DNA of 64,000 nt. Source: Ischnura elegans. Its lineage: Eukaryota; Arthropoda; Insecta; Odonata; Coenagrionidae. Under the pieces are notes generated by a model. The model ran no database searches, was not told where the DNA came from, and saw nothing but the letters and a program-made list of their open reading frames with translations. Position numbers and translations under genes: made by a program. Every line of letters begins with the position of its first letter. The first letter of the stretch is position 1. The stretch spans positions 41,087,644 through 41,151,643 of the forward strand of contig NC_060251.1 of NCBI RefSeq assembly GCF_921293095.1. The letters are read 5' to 3'. Positions 26,901 through 36,287 of the stretch are shown here, in pieces.

Positions 26901-29900
26901 CCCTTCGCTTTGGAGGCAACGACGTCACATGCAAGATCGGACGTGTTCTTCCCATGCTCCTTCGCTCATAGCCTCGTAGCTTGAAATACGGAGGGGAGGG
27001 AGCACGCTCCTTCCCCTCCATATTTCGTTGCTTGCTTCGAAGACGGAGGGATCGCGCTCCTTCCCCTGGACCTCTCCTTCTGCGCTCTTCACTCATAAGC
27101 ATTTGTGATTTCTTCCATCCACAATTTAGTCCAACAATGAACACACTCGTTCGAATTTTTAAAGCACAGGTTTTGATACCAATATAATTTTCAGTTGCAA
27201 TAATCCTCATATTAGCGTCTGAAGATGATTTTTGTAAAATCAGGTCCTCAGCGTAAAGGAAATTACTCGGCAAGACAGATATTGACTATTAACCAGGTAT
27301 GTCCTTCAAAAATACATGTGTCTCTACTTTTGATAACCGATTACTATATGCAGTATAAATGCCGCGAGATGCCCACTCGTGGCAGTAAATTTAGCGCGCC
27401 CTCCGGAGTGAAAAACCCTGCGCAATCTTCCATGTTCACCTCTGGGGTACCGACGTGACGGCGCGATGCTTACAAGAAAAGCAAACAGGAGCATTTTAAA
27501 AATATGTCACTAAGGGAGAAACTCCCCTGTCTGCCGCTTGTTTTTGACCTAGGATTACAGATGACTGACTCACACTGAAAACCAAGGCCACTCAGTTCCC
27601 CTTAGACTTGCGGCCAGTGAAGGGGAGGGGGGAAGATAAGAAGTTTGTGTAAGTGGCGCACCCTCATTTTCGGCTGCAATTTCTGGGAAAAAAGGTGCAC
27701 CTCTTTCACACGCTTATACGGTACTTACTTAGAAAATACTAGAAATTATATCCCTAAATCATTTCTTATTCAATTCCTCAATTGTTTATAGTTTCAATTC
27801 TGTTCATTGTAAATTTATATTAGTTTAGAATGTCTTTGACTAATGAATTTTTCACTTGTCTGCAGATCGAAGAGGGGTGATCTCAACTCAGCATATGACC
27901 TCATCTCCTGATTCTGGGCTGCGTGGTACTGGAGATGATTGTAGAGATGTCGTATCTCTTGGAGGAAAGACTTATGGGACTGTGTGGAACTCACATCCAT
28001 CAGTAAGTTTTTTCATTACTTTTTTAGTGAGTAAATTTGAAAATGAAAGGCAAGTCTTGCATTTATTATTCTTGACCCCTTCCGTTGAAATGATGAGTCC
28101 GCTCTCCATGAACTGCCAATGCCAAATCAAGCAATGATGAGTGTAGCCCATCATCAGATATTCATAATTGTAGCACTATTTGGGAGAACAATATATGTAG
28201 ATATTTTGAAAGTTTGACAATGTTGAAATATCCATAATGTACATAAAGAACTCATTTCCTGGTGTGGAGGTATTAAATGATCTCTGCTCCCAAATAAGAG
28301 GAAAAATTGAGCTATTTTCTGGCAACTCTGTCATCTACTGTGAAATTAGTGATCGCTCTGACTTTGAAATTCTGTAATTGGATTTAATGTTCTTGTGTGG
28401 ACCCAATAGTGGGGACTAGGACTTTGTCTGAGCAAATGCACGGTCGTACATTTCTTGGGTAGGTTTTCCAACCTACCTTAAACCTTATATCTCAGAGTCA
28501 CATATTAAAGTTGGCAAATCGCCATGGGAATTAAACATCCTTAATTGTGTCGTGGTCTGCACATAGGCCGGGAAAGTCAAAAGTCTTTGGTTTGATTACT
28601 GGTCAAAGGGAATATTTTTTCTATTGTGGTGACTACCCACGATGCATCTGCTAAGGAGGCCAGTTGCCCAGCAGCCCAGACTTTTCACTTTCCCGACCAA
28701 CGTGCAGACCATGACGCAATTAAGGATGTTAAATTCCCATGGCAATTTCCCAACTTCTAACACTCCATTTTTCAATAAAGTTATACAATTTCGTAATGTA
28801 TGCCAATAAATAACGATGAATTTAACTTTCAACGCGATGCAAAGTAAATATGTAGAAGATTTCAGTAAATTTTCTGATGTATGCAAATTGATAACGAAGT
28901 ATCTGTAAAGACAACCCGCACACCTCTATAGCACCCCACGTAGCAAATTTCTGGCTGTGTTCCTGGGGAAAACTATGGTTGGAAATGATAATGTGACAGT
29001 GTGGAATGTACAACAACACGGTTCCACAAAGTTAAATGGCCAATATAATAGGAATGTGCGAGTACTCGAAAAATCCGAGTCGAATCGAGTAGTTGATACT
29101 CGACGCGAGTGTTTCGAGTGGAATCACGAATGTCGAATTGAGTAGTTTCGGTTCCAGACCTGTCGAGGCCAGTGGGTCCAGCAATCTGCCGACAGGAAGC
29201 GCTATGATGGAACCCATGTAATAGCATCGTTTTTAAAGTCATTAAGTCATTCTAATTCCTCGCCCAGGGAGTGTCAGCTTACTGTACACACTATAGCTGT
29301 CGATGTGGGTGCCGAATATGTACCTTTTCGTCAGCCGTGGCGGCATACCTATTCGGTGTAATCGGAGTGGACCGCTGGACCGTTCATTCTTTCCAATGTG
29401 ATACTTTTGTATCCTACCAAAAACTCTTTACTCAAACACCGAGAGAATAGGTAAACATTTTTCAAGATTTCTTTAAGAGAGAAAAGTATGTAACTTTAAG
29501 GTTTTAGCGGACAATGCCAGTTTTTCCCGGTGTTTGACGTCACAATATTTTAGCCTTATTTGATTATTGCGCACATCCGATGTTAATTTTTGTTTATTTC
29601 TTTGTTGCGTTCAGTTTCTTTCTCGAGCTCAATAAACAAGAGTTGCTAACATTGATTAAATGACGTGAGAAATATATAATTTTTTTCCTCAGCAAAACTA
29701 AAGCTATTCTATAGCTCGTTTGCTTCGTCCACTTAAGTTCATTGAAGATTCAAGATCTATAAAAATCAATGATACATATTTAAATAAGAATTCCCAAGGT
29801 TCCCTAATGTTGCAATTTTGGCAAGAAAATATGTACTATTGCAGCCATGTAAGTGTGTAGCGAAAGGAAATTTTCTGCAGGCAGTAATACTTAAACATAG

Positions 29901-32900
29901 AGACGTCAAAAACTGCTGCCTGAGCATGAGAACAATTGGTTTTTCTGCATAAGAATTTGATAGGATCATATATTACATGATTAGATTACATTGTATTTAA
30001 TTTTATAATAGCTGTGCAAATTCCTTTACTCAGGGCTCTTCCAAGTAGCTGGGATAAATATACATTTTACTAGAGGTTAATTCATTTCAATTGTGCCTAT
30101 GGAACTGTTTAGGACTCATAAATGTTCATTTATCTCCAAATTCTGACGCAATTACTGTCAATGTTTCTCATTATCTTTTCCTTTTGACATCAAGCTAAGC
30201 ATTTAGAATAGAAAATTCGTAATGGGATTAGAAAAATAAAAATATATATTGGAGCATGCATTATTGTATTGCCTGGTCCAGAAATTATCATACTCGACTC
30301 GACTTGATACTCGCGAGTAGTTTTCAACCTGACTCAAGATCAAAAAGTGTTACTCGCAAATCCCTACAATATAAGATTTACTATTTTTGTATGGTATTAT
30401 AGTCAACCAACAGCTGTCATTTGCGTCATGAGGGAACCGCATGGAAGGAGGGATGGGGAGAAATCCGGCATCGGTATTAGCCTGCTCTTAATGACAGGCA
30501 CCAAGGGGACCGTGGCCTAACGATCTATCTGACGGATAGAGTTTTGCGCTTGAAATTTCCTCTGCATAACATTCAAGCAGGGACTGGGCAGTCCCTGAAA
30601 AATCTCTGCCGCTGCTGGGATATGAACCCAAGCCCACGGGGTGGGAAGCCAGCACTATAGCCAAACCACCGCACCAACCCGATCCCCTACTTTTTTTGTT
30701 ATCTCTCTCTAATGAATATTCCATATCCTTCTCCTTTTTGCAGAATGGAATCGCCCACCTGGAGTCACCGACCAAGATGACGCCAATGGTCCCGACATCC
30801 TCCCCACCGCCTTCGCCTGCGTCCCCCATTTCCTCTCTTCCCCCCACGTCATCCTCGTCATCCCCACCATCAAGTCGGTCGACGCACCGTCTTGTTCAAG
30901 ATCCCCCCGGGAGCATCAGCACTCCTAGAGACAACCCGGTGGCATCGCCACATGACGAGGAATGTGTGGTGGATGAAATGGGTAAGCTACCTCTTGAAAC
31001 ATAGGCTTTTGCAGCAAGATTCATTTGTATCGGAGGCTTTCAGGAGCAGTTGCGTATTTGTGGGCGTCCATTATTTACATGAGGTGATTTTGGCAATTTT
31101 TGTACCCACCGCAGTGTGATATCATGAGATTTGGCTTGATACCCTCCCTCTAATCTCATGTGAGATTGTTCAAAGTGTGTTTTTTCAGTGTAAATACGTT
31201 AATCTATGCTTCATGGCATTATAATTGTTAGAAAACAATTTGCCTAGTTGTTTTATTTGAGATTAGTTAAGACTGGTATTCAAGAATACTAAGATTGTAG
31301 CCTAGAATCACTTTTTAAACTGAATTTCCTTCCTGTAGAGGTAACTTTGCTTGATGATGCATCCTACAATGGCCAGAAAAGCTTGCTTGATAATGCATAA
31401 TATGCAGCTGCTCTGGAAAGCTTCCGATACTAAAGCTGCCTCTTATTACATACAATCAGGTGCATGAAGTGATTTTGCTTTTTTTATTTTTTCATGGAAT
31501 ACCTTTTCAAATATTTAAGTTGTATTAAAATATTTATTGTTGATATCAAACCATGATTTGGGATGGTAATTCCATATTAATGACAAGGGTTGTCTGACTT
31601 AAGTTAAAAATACTCAATTCTGTGATGGACTTTTTCTTATTTCTTTTGAAGGAAGCACACTTAAATCTATTTTTATTTATAAATACCACTTACATATATT
31701 TTGGTTCGTATCATTGGTTGATCTCTTGGGTGAAGTTATGATATGTCCCATGAACAACAGTGATTTCAGAATATCATTTGTCCCTTCTTAACACGTTCCC
31801 TGACATGGACTTTTATATAAATTCTATCATTGCACCAACATGTTTATCTTTTTTCTTTCTTTTTAATACTTTATGATACTTTCCATTTGACTTGTGCATT
31901 CAGCTATGTGTGCCATGTCTGTCATGTCATATATGTGGCACCAAAGCTGATATGACCTACAGCGTGCTATGAGAGGCCAAAAAAGTGGCTAATTCTTCTG
32001 TCGCTATGACCTAAGTGGTGTGAAGATTAAGTACACGTTTCGGTCATTATGATGGAAGCAGCAGTGAATGTGTTAAAGTGCTATATAATATAGGGGAGAC
32101 TGGGGCACAGTGGGACACGGGGTACAGTGGGACAATTGATTTATTTAAACAATTTACTCGGTCAAAGAGCAAATGTACTAAAATTAAGGATGTCTTGTCA
32201 CGGGAAATAATGCACAAAAATCTTATTTCATAATGTTAAGTAGCTTCGCATAAATGTTATAAAATGTGTTTTTGCTATAATTTTCGCAACTTTCATGTTG
32301 TGAATATTTATGCAATTTTCCTAATTTTAACAAGCTTCATGCAAAATGACTTGTCGAATACATAATTTAGAGACTGTATAATATTAAAAAAAATATATTT
32401 TCCGAAAGTAACATGTTTAAAATTTTTGCTGACAATTATAAGACTTCAGGACATGCGGGGCACAGTGGGACACCTCAAATTGGGGCACAGTGGGACAACT
32501 TGAATTGGGGCACAGTGGGACAACTCGGATTGGGTCATAGTTGGACGCCGACTTACAGCCCAGATGCTTCGAACTATCAATCTCCGTAATCTAAAAGCAC
32601 TCTAATTTCATGTCATGGTGACTTTGTAGTGTTTTGGCTCCATATTGGTGCTTTAGGATTTGAAGCAGTACATTTCAATGCAACAAAGTGAGGACAAATG
32701 TATAGAATGGCATCAGCAATGCACGTAAGAAGAGTAAAGCCGAAGTGAATAATTTAAGTGAACCCCGATCGTATGCGACAATTTGTCTAAATTTCTTGAA
32801 TTACACAATTGTTACGTAGATAATGCTCTTAATACGGAACAGTTCAGTCCAGGACATAAGCGAGCTTTAGGTAGTGAGGAGAGAGTCTCATAAATATTAG

Positions 32901-35900
32901 TTGCTGCGACATTTCTCCTTTTTATAGGCCTGCTCAGGGAACATTCAGAGATTTGCGTGAAAGCAAGAATAACAGGCAATTAAAATTTAGTTTTAAAGAG
33001 AATTTTGGGGCAAGAGTGTTTGTTACGTATTATCTATTTAATTGAAATTATTTATAAATTGAAATTTTGCGATTCATAGCTTACAAAATTAATTACCACC
33101 ATAGTAAACTGTGGGTAACAACTGCAGCACGACTTCACCACAGATCTTTTCCCTTGCACACGAAAAAATTAGCAAATGAGTTTGCTCAGAACAATGGAAA
33201 GAAATAATCACCATCCTGCAATCAGAAAGAAATCGCTGATGATGATTTATTTTATGGTTTTATGAAGCGGAATCCTTCGATTAACCATCGGAAACTTCAC
33301 TGATAAAAGCCATGGTCCTCTACAGGACGGTTGTGAGTGCATTTTTTCCGATCTGTCAGATCTTTAGGTGAAATACGCATTCTCTGCTGGAAGTGTATAC
33401 AATCATAAACTCGATTGTTTCTGGCTTTACTTTGTGAAAATCTATTCTGATTCTGATTTAAATCGTGTGGAAAAGTACAATAACGTTTTATTAGTCAGTA
33501 TACAATCATGATGAAAGTGGTTCCACTACCGTTTAACTCCAAGGAAAAGTGATAGCCCCCAAAGGTGAAATACAAGTAGGTGAAGTTACCTCCTTTGAAA
33601 GAGGCTCCTCGATGACATTTTGCAATATTATAAATGCTCAGGTTAATAAAATTCCTCCATTTTTTTGTTATCTAGAGTGAAATTCTTCCCAAAAATACTG
33701 TTTAACTTATGAGATCAGTAGGTGCCTCAAACCCATCTGGATGGATAACTATCAATTTAATTTTACTGGTTTTAAAGCATTTCATCGATGATGCAAAGTG
33801 TTCTCAAGATAATAATCCATTACTAATTTTACACAACCATGAATTGCAAATTTCTGTTGATGCTATTGAGTTAGTAAAAATGAATGTAGTGGTAATGTTT
33901 ACTTTGCCACCTCACTGGAGTCACAAACCGCAGCCATTAGATAACTGTGTTCGGCCCTTTGAAAAAAATATTAAAATGACTGCGTATGCCCTATAAACAA
34001 CTCAGGAGAATATTACTAATTGCAACTTGGTAGAGTTAGTGGGTACAGCATATAAAAAAGAATTTACATCTAATAATATTATTTCTACGTTTAGTTCAAC
34101 CGGGGTATGCCCTGTTAACCCAAGGATTTTTTATGACTAACACCTTGCACAAGCAAATGTCGAAGATCAATAAGAATTTCTTTTCGAACCCGAGGAGAAT
34201 CTCGAAAGCCCAGGACATCCCGGGCTGAAACTTCGTTTTAGAGGGCAAAGTTTTTAGAGGGCAAAGTTGTCACCCCTGAGGAAATACGTCCGTCTACCAT
34301 GCTAATATCTAAAAATACTAGACAGAAGAAAAGACAAGAGATCCCTACGGATAGGCTAGTTAAAAAGACACTGGAAAATTAATATAATCAAAGGAAAGGG
34401 AGAAAAAAACAGCCTGCTTATAAGAAAATATTAAAAAATGAGCGATAAAAATGTAAAGAAAATTAAAGATTTTCATATGAGAGGACTACAAAAGGGGATT
34501 GGAAATGGAAGAAATAGCAACAATGTTAGAATAAAGTCTCTAAATTTACCATAAAGAACAGTTGACAGTACTTAAGCCATTAAAATAATTAAATTTTGAT
34601 GAAAAACATTGCAAGCAGTGATTTAAAATTTATACTAACATGACTAAATATTTTTTACCCGCTCATGTGTCTTGAATAATAATTTTCTTGATTAATATGT
34701 TCACTCGCATATATATTTCACATATTAATGTAAATGAATTCATTTGTACCCTCAATTAATTTAAAATTTGTATTTTATTGACTAATGCAAGCCTGTCCCA
34801 CTCTGCCCCGTGCACTGTCCCACTCTGCCCCAGGCTGGGGCAGAGTGGGACACTTTTCATCGAAGAAGAAACTTAAGAATTTCAACTATTTTAGGCTAAT
34901 TGTATTACCTGCTGATTTTTTTATACGATTTAGAATATATTTTCCAAGCGATGGTACCTCCATTTTCCATTTACCATTAATTCTGTGGGAAATAAAAATT
35001 AAATGCTAAAACTGTCCCACTGTGCCCCAGTCTCCCCTATCTCTCTTAATTTATCACTTCTGTCAGACCTGGAAATATAGTGGGGCTCTAAGATGATGTT
35101 CTCAGTATCACTCCTAAAGACATCTATTCTCAATTGTTCAAGCTATCTAAGTCCAGCTCACAGCCTCCAAGTCTCTCGTGGCCCCCTGCCTAATTCGCTT
35201 AACACCTGGGTAATGCCGTCTGTTCGTCCTTAGCAGTTTTTTGATGAATCGCACGGCTTTCCTTCGTATTTTATTCAGTTCACAGATTACTTCTTTCTGC
35301 ACGGGATCCCAAATGATCATTGCATATTCAAGGTGAGGTCGTACGAGTGTGAAATAGTACCTATCTTTTACTTTCTCATCTGAAAATCTTCCCACAATAC
35401 GGTTGACAAATCATAACTTTTTCAGGGCTGTGCCACAAATATTCCTTGTATGTGTTCCTCACAAAGGTTTCTGGTGATGAGGCAGGGGTGGGAGGTTTGG
35501 TAACCACAGGTCATGGGTAATCAATCATTGTCATTGCATTTTAGGCCCTTTGTTCAAGAGAGGGGAGTGACATGGGTAAAGTGACTGGCACCCCTACTTA
35601 GCATGACCAGTTAAACATCTACATAGATAGATACCTTTTGAATGTATGTGATGATGTCAATCCTTGTCCAGACCTGGATCGTGTAGTAATTTTTTATATG
35701 AAACAATGTGTGGCTCATAATGATGCAATTTAAGGCTAGTATTTCACTGCATTTATCTGTATTTTAATCCCTTTAAAGATAAATAGTATTTAGGTAGGTA
35801 TATGATGTTTAAGTGCCAGGGAAATAATGAGCATAAGTACTTTGTCCTTCCATATGCATAAATCTTATTTGCACGTCTTGGTTTTGTTGAAGATCAACAT

Positions 35901-36287
35901 TCCACTAAGTAAATGTAGATTTAGTAAACTTATGCATATCCGAAAAATTGCAAATATAGTTGGGAAAGGTTGGAAAAGTTAGAAAAATCATCCAATATTT
36001 TAGTAACCGCCCTGTTTAACTGATCAAGGTATTATGATAGATGTTTACTCATGTGGTGCCATTGTTGTGTCTTTTGGAATGCAGCCAGCATTCAGGCAAT
36101 TTCACCGACATACTCAGAGCCAATGGAAATCCAGTCTGTGGGAAGCGGTGGCCCTGTGCCCCCCACTCCGACAGCCAACCATCTCCGACTCTTGAGAGAT
36201 ACCACGATGATCGAGTCTGAGTTGGACCTAGACTCGCCCGAGGAAGCTTCACGAGTCGGTCACGTACCGCATCCGACCATGGCCTGA
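5710..36287 (+). CDS. app: DHHC palmitoyltransferase, ZDHHC9/14/18 (approximated) group, nine exons
   Basis: Protein S-acyltransferase that attaches palmitate to cysteines of membrane-associated proteins, acting at Golgi or plasma membrane. Exons: 5710-5939, 13721-13923, 15494-15628, 16780-16917, 19725-19879, 25530-25647, 27866-28002, 30744-30981, 36085-36287. They join in frame to 1557 nt (518 aa). Residues 32-50 carry [17 protein letters not shown], typical of this subfamily. Membrane spans are near 57-76, 88-106, 211-233 and 254-276. The DPG motif is at 111-113. The Cys-rich domain spans about 165-215 with DHHC at 193-196 (Cys196 the acyl-accepting residue). The TTxE motif is at 283-286, followed by NPYSEGN. 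The tail from about 330 is Pro/Ser rich and presumably cytosolic. In Drosophila, approximated acts on Fat and Dachs in planar polarity; the same role here is inferred. Exons 8 and 9 are less conserved, so other isoforms are possible. Confidence 0.93.
7650..7920. repeat. Dispersed repeat, copy B (DHHC intron 1)
   Basis: Diverged partner of the repeat at 3781-4010. It lies on the other side of the bidirectional promoter, inside intron 1. Confidence 0.55.
9170..9379 (-). pseudogene. piggyBac transposase remnant, deleted fusion of N and C parts
   Basis: The 69-residue frame begins with a segment like the early piggyBac DDE domain ([20 protein letters not shown]). It then jumps to a C-terminal zinc-finger-like stretch ([18 protein letters not shown]). 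Real transposases carry several hundred residues between these, so the middle with the catalytic Asp residues is missing. It cannot be active. Confidence 0.7.
9660..10055. repeat. Direct repeat unit 1 inside the piggyBac element
   Basis: Aligns by eye with 10190-10590 (GTGTTGCATA, TGAGAAAATATGC, AGTAGGAAAAA/AATTAGGAAAAA, ACGTAATTT). Spacing is about 530 bp with many substitutions and small gaps. Confidence 0.55.
10190..10590. repeat. Direct repeat unit 2 inside the piggyBac element
   Basis: Second, diverged copy of the unit at 9660-10055. Confidence 0.55.
10966..12799. other. Intron 1 DNA, nothing recognised
   Basis: AT-rich intronic sequence between the piggyBac and mariner insertions, with no open frame resembling an exon. 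Confidence 0.4.
12800..13374 (-). mobile_element. Internally deleted Tc1/mariner-type element
   Basis: Ends CAGGGTGTTTATGAATAG and (other strand) CTGGGTGTTTCCAAATGAAT, flanked by TA at 12798-12799 and 13375-13376. Inverted similarity continues for about 90 bp. The minus strand encodes a helix-turn-helix fragment ([20 protein letters not shown], about 13192-13085). This is followed closely by a transposase C-terminus ([11 protein letters not shown], about 12965-12915). The central DDE region is absent and stops are present. Confidence 0.75.
13721..13923 (+). CDS. app: DHHC gene exon 2 (TM2 and DPG motif)
   Basis: Acceptor TGTTTTGCAG|TTGCCC and donor CCAG|GTGAAAG. Encodes [15 protein letters not shown], the second span and [18 protein letters not shown], nearly diagnostic of the ZDHHC14/18 group. 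Confidence 0.92.
14385..14480 (+). mobile_element. Lone piggyBac-type left end
   Basis: TTAA followed by CACGTTGCGTACGGATGGCG, close to the ends of the element at 8702-10961. GGATG.GACGA motifs repeat inside. No partner end was found in intron 2. Confidence 0.45.
15235..15350 (+). repeat. Possible tRNA-derived SINE fragment
   Basis: Contains GGGTTCAAAACCTGG, which fits a pol III B box with its stem, preceded by GTGTGACCTTACCAG. No clear A box or tail; weak call. Confidence 0.3.
15494..15628 (+). CDS. app: DHHC gene exon 3 (first half of Cys-rich domain)
   Basis: Encodes [14 protein letters not shown] and [17 protein letters not shown] with the first zinc-binding Cys/His set. The acceptor is a tandem TAGCAG, so 15494 and 15497 are both usable and differ by one alanine. 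Donor G|GTAAGT. Confidence 0.92.
15924..16081. mobile_element. TA-flanked MITE in intron 3
   Basis: Left end TACCGTATATGTCTGAATAT; the right end reads, on the other strand, TACTGTATTTCTCCGAATAT. Both are followed by a GTCCCC-type tract. About 158 bp, non-coding, Tc1/mariner-like by its TA ends. Confidence 0.65.
16780..16917 (+). CDS. app: DHHC gene exon 4 (catalytic DHHC motif and TM3)
   Basis: Acceptor TATTTCCAG|AGAG. Encodes [19 protein letters not shown] and the third membrane span, ending at donor TTTTGT|GTGAGT. All expected catalytic residues are present. Confidence 0.95.
16980..17056 (-). mobile_element. hAT fragment related to the element at 29049-30366
   Basis: Ends CTACTCGCACATCCCTA, preceded by alternating ACTTGA/TGATAT motifs, like the right end of the 29-kb hAT element. 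Its left part is missing. Confidence 0.55.
17110..17185. mobile_element. One-ended fragment of the GC-rich hAT MITE family
   Basis: Reads CTGGAGGGGGATCATCCCCT ... CCCAAAGTATATTCCTAGTTACGCCACTG, matching the right end of the MITE at 58423-58660. No left end is seen. Confidence 0.55.
17238..18616. mobile_element. Outer hAT-type element, GTGAAAACC/CCGTGAA-rich
   Basis: Begins CAGGGCTCCCAC and ends GTGGGAACCATG. The interior has repeated CCGTGAA and TGAAAACCTGGAAAA motifs on both sides. An 8-bp target duplication is not evident. The hAT element at 17251-17978 sits 13 bp inside its left end. Confidence 0.6.
17251..17978. mobile_element. hAT-type element with GATTTAAATC tandem ends, TSD CTCCCACA
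   Basis: Begins CAGGGTTGAT and ends ATCAACCCTG. Perfect CTCCCACA duplications lie at 17243-17250 and 17979-17986. Tandem GATTTAAATC-type palindromes fill both subterminal regions (17270-17330, 17870-17930). No transposase. Confidence 0.88.
19725..19879 (+). CDS. app: DHHC gene exon 5 (TM4 and TTxE motif)
   Basis: Acceptor GTGCAG|TGACC and donor GAT|GTAAGT. Encodes the fourth span, [16 protein letters not shown] and the TTxE motif. Confidence 0.94.
19932..20165 (+). mobile_element. PIF/Harbinger-like MITE, copy 2 (DHHC intron 5)
   Basis: Nearly identical to copy 1, same orientation, TSD TAA at 19929-19931 and 20166-20168. It lies about 50 bp after exon 5. Confidence 0.88.
20818..23176. mobile_element. 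TAGGG-type hAT-like element inside the retrotransposon
   Basis: Terminal repeats TAGGGAAGTGCACTA and TAGTGCACTTCCCTA; inner inverted matches such as TGACGTCACAAGGCAGTAG continue to about 200 bp. Flanks CTATACAA and TTCTTACAA suggest an imperfect 8-bp duplication. No transposase frame; it carries a tRNA-like segment. Confidence 0.7.
21612..21697 (+). ncRNA. tRNA-like pol III promoter segment inside the hAT-like element
   Basis: TGGGGTAGTGGTATAGTGC resembles a tRNA D arm/A box. CGTGGTTCGAGTCTACG folds as a 5-bp T stem with the seven-base loop TTCGAGT (B box). The acceptor stem does not pair, so this is a tRNA relic or SINE head, not a working tRNA. Confidence 0.5.
24492..25148 (-). mobile_element. 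5'-truncated non-LTR retrotransposon with 13-bp TSD
   Basis: Perfect CATTTCTTAAAAT at 24479-24491 and 25149-25161. The 3' end on the minus strand is a (AAGT)n microsatellite tail. Coding remnants include [17 protein letters not shown] and [15 protein letters not shown], then [10 protein letters not shown], then [16 protein letters not shown]. The pieces lie in shifted frames. This is the C-terminal end of a reverse transcriptase. Confidence 0.88.
25530..25647 (+). CDS. app: DHHC gene exon 6 (post-TM conserved segment)
   Basis: Acceptor TTTACAG|ATCAAG and donor TTGG|GTAAGC. Encodes [20 protein letters not shown] and CGPTPPSLL, matching the conserved segment after the TTxE motif in ZDHHC14/18. 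Confidence 0.93.
25988..27723. mobile_element. TA-flanked Tc1/mariner-like element with 29-bp ends
   Basis: Begins TACCGTATAAGCGTGTG and ends CACACGCTTATACGGTA, continued by AAGAGGTGCAC/GTGCACCTCTT. The inside holds a 20-bp-arm hairpin at 26983-27026 and GC-rich GGAGGGAG/CTCCTTCCC repeats. No transposase recognised. Lies wholly in intron 6. Confidence 0.75.
27866..28002 (+). CDS. app: DHHC gene exon 7 (tail)
   Basis: Acceptor CTGCAG|ATCGAAG and donor CCATCA|GTAAGT. Begins DRRGVIS like family members, then a Ser/Gly-rich, poorly conserved stretch. The frame agrees with both neighbours. Confidence 0.87.
28510..28754. mobile_element. Foldback MITE with about 78-bp arms
   Basis: GTTGGCAAATCGCCATGGGA at the left is matched in inverse by TCCCATGGCAATTTCCCAAC at the right. 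The arms continue through ATCCTTAATTG, GTGGTCTGCAC and GGGAAAGT. The loop is about 90 bp. Confidence 0.75.
29049..30366. mobile_element. hAT-type element, ends TAGGAATGTGCGAGTA, TSD CAATATAA
   Basis: Left end TAGGAATGTGCGAGTACTCG, right end TTACTCGCAAATCCCTA. Perfect CAATATAA lies at 29041-29048 and 30367-30374. GAGT/ACTCG motifs repeat just inside both ends (29055-29150, 30290-30350). No transposase frame. Confidence 0.9.
30485..30690 (-). mobile_element. tRNA-derived SINE next to exon 8
   Basis: On the minus strand it begins GGTTGGTGCGGTGGTTTGGC (A-box region). About 30 bases on it carries GGGCTTGGGTTCATATCCC (B box), then a non-tRNA body. It ends in the intron about 55 bp upstream of exon 8. 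The whole head reads as a SINE; no poly-A tail is clear. Confidence 0.65.
30744..30981 (+). CDS. app: DHHC gene exon 8 (Pro/Ser-rich tail)
   Basis: Acceptor TTTGCAG|AATGG and donor ATGG|GTAAGC. Encodes a low-complexity SPPP/SSS segment. Reading through the donor would add a short tail and stop at 31004, a possible shorter isoform. Confidence 0.8.
31792..32072. mobile_element. piggyBac-type MITE
   Basis: TTAA at 31788-31791 and 32073-32076. Ends CACGTTCCCTG and (other strand) CACATTCACTG, matching the 8702-10961 family at 9 of 11 positions. Confidence 0.65.
32093..35037 (+). mobile_element. pogo/Tigger-type DNA transposon with long perfect TIRs
   Basis: Left end GGGGAGACTGGGGCACAGTG, right end CACTGTGCCCCAGTCTCCCC. 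The perfect match extends about 26 bp, with TA at 32091-32092 and 35038-35039. Subterminal copies of GGGGCACAGTGGGACA recur at 32455-32530 and 34795-34855. The inside holds a broken CENP-B/DDE transposase (33130-34140). Confidence 0.9.
33130..34140 (+). pseudogene. Broken pogo/jerky-type transposase
   Basis: Pieces in order: a CENP-B-type helix-turn-helix fragment near 33145-33300 ([26 protein letters not shown]), then an open DDE segment at 33709-33996. That segment holds [19 protein letters not shown] and [15 protein letters not shown], typical of DDE_1 transposases. A C-terminal piece to about 34140 follows ([22 protein letters not shown]). Stops and frameshifts separate the pieces. In the usual DNHESH motif the Asp is replaced by His, so it is catalytically dead. 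Confidence 0.82.
35060..35460 (-). pseudogene. Non-LTR reverse transcriptase fragment
   Basis: The 82-residue frame at 35147-35395 includes [20 protein letters not shown] and IRRKAVRFI, the region after the polymerase domain in jockey/CR1-like elements. The rest of the element is missing. No tail or target duplication was identified. Confidence 0.7.
36085..36287 (+). CDS. app: DHHC gene exon 9 with stop
   Basis: Acceptor GAATGCAG|CCAGC restores the split codon. The frame continues for 66 residues ([35 protein letters not shown]) to TGA. Phase and composition fit a terminal exon; the conserved look of the [10 protein letters not shown] part supports it. Confidence 0.82.

Noticed and set aside
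26881-27273. Minus-strand 130-codon Arg-rich frame
   Set aside because: Lies inside a TA-flanked element and spans its GC-rich hairpin; the protein is low complexity.
30488-30847. Minus-strand 119-codon frame
   Set aside because: It is composed of the SINE and the antisense of exon 8.
32455-32530. CRISPR-like array of GGGGCACAGTGGGACA units
   Set aside because: Irregular short spacing, part of transposon subterminal repeats in a eukaryotic genome.
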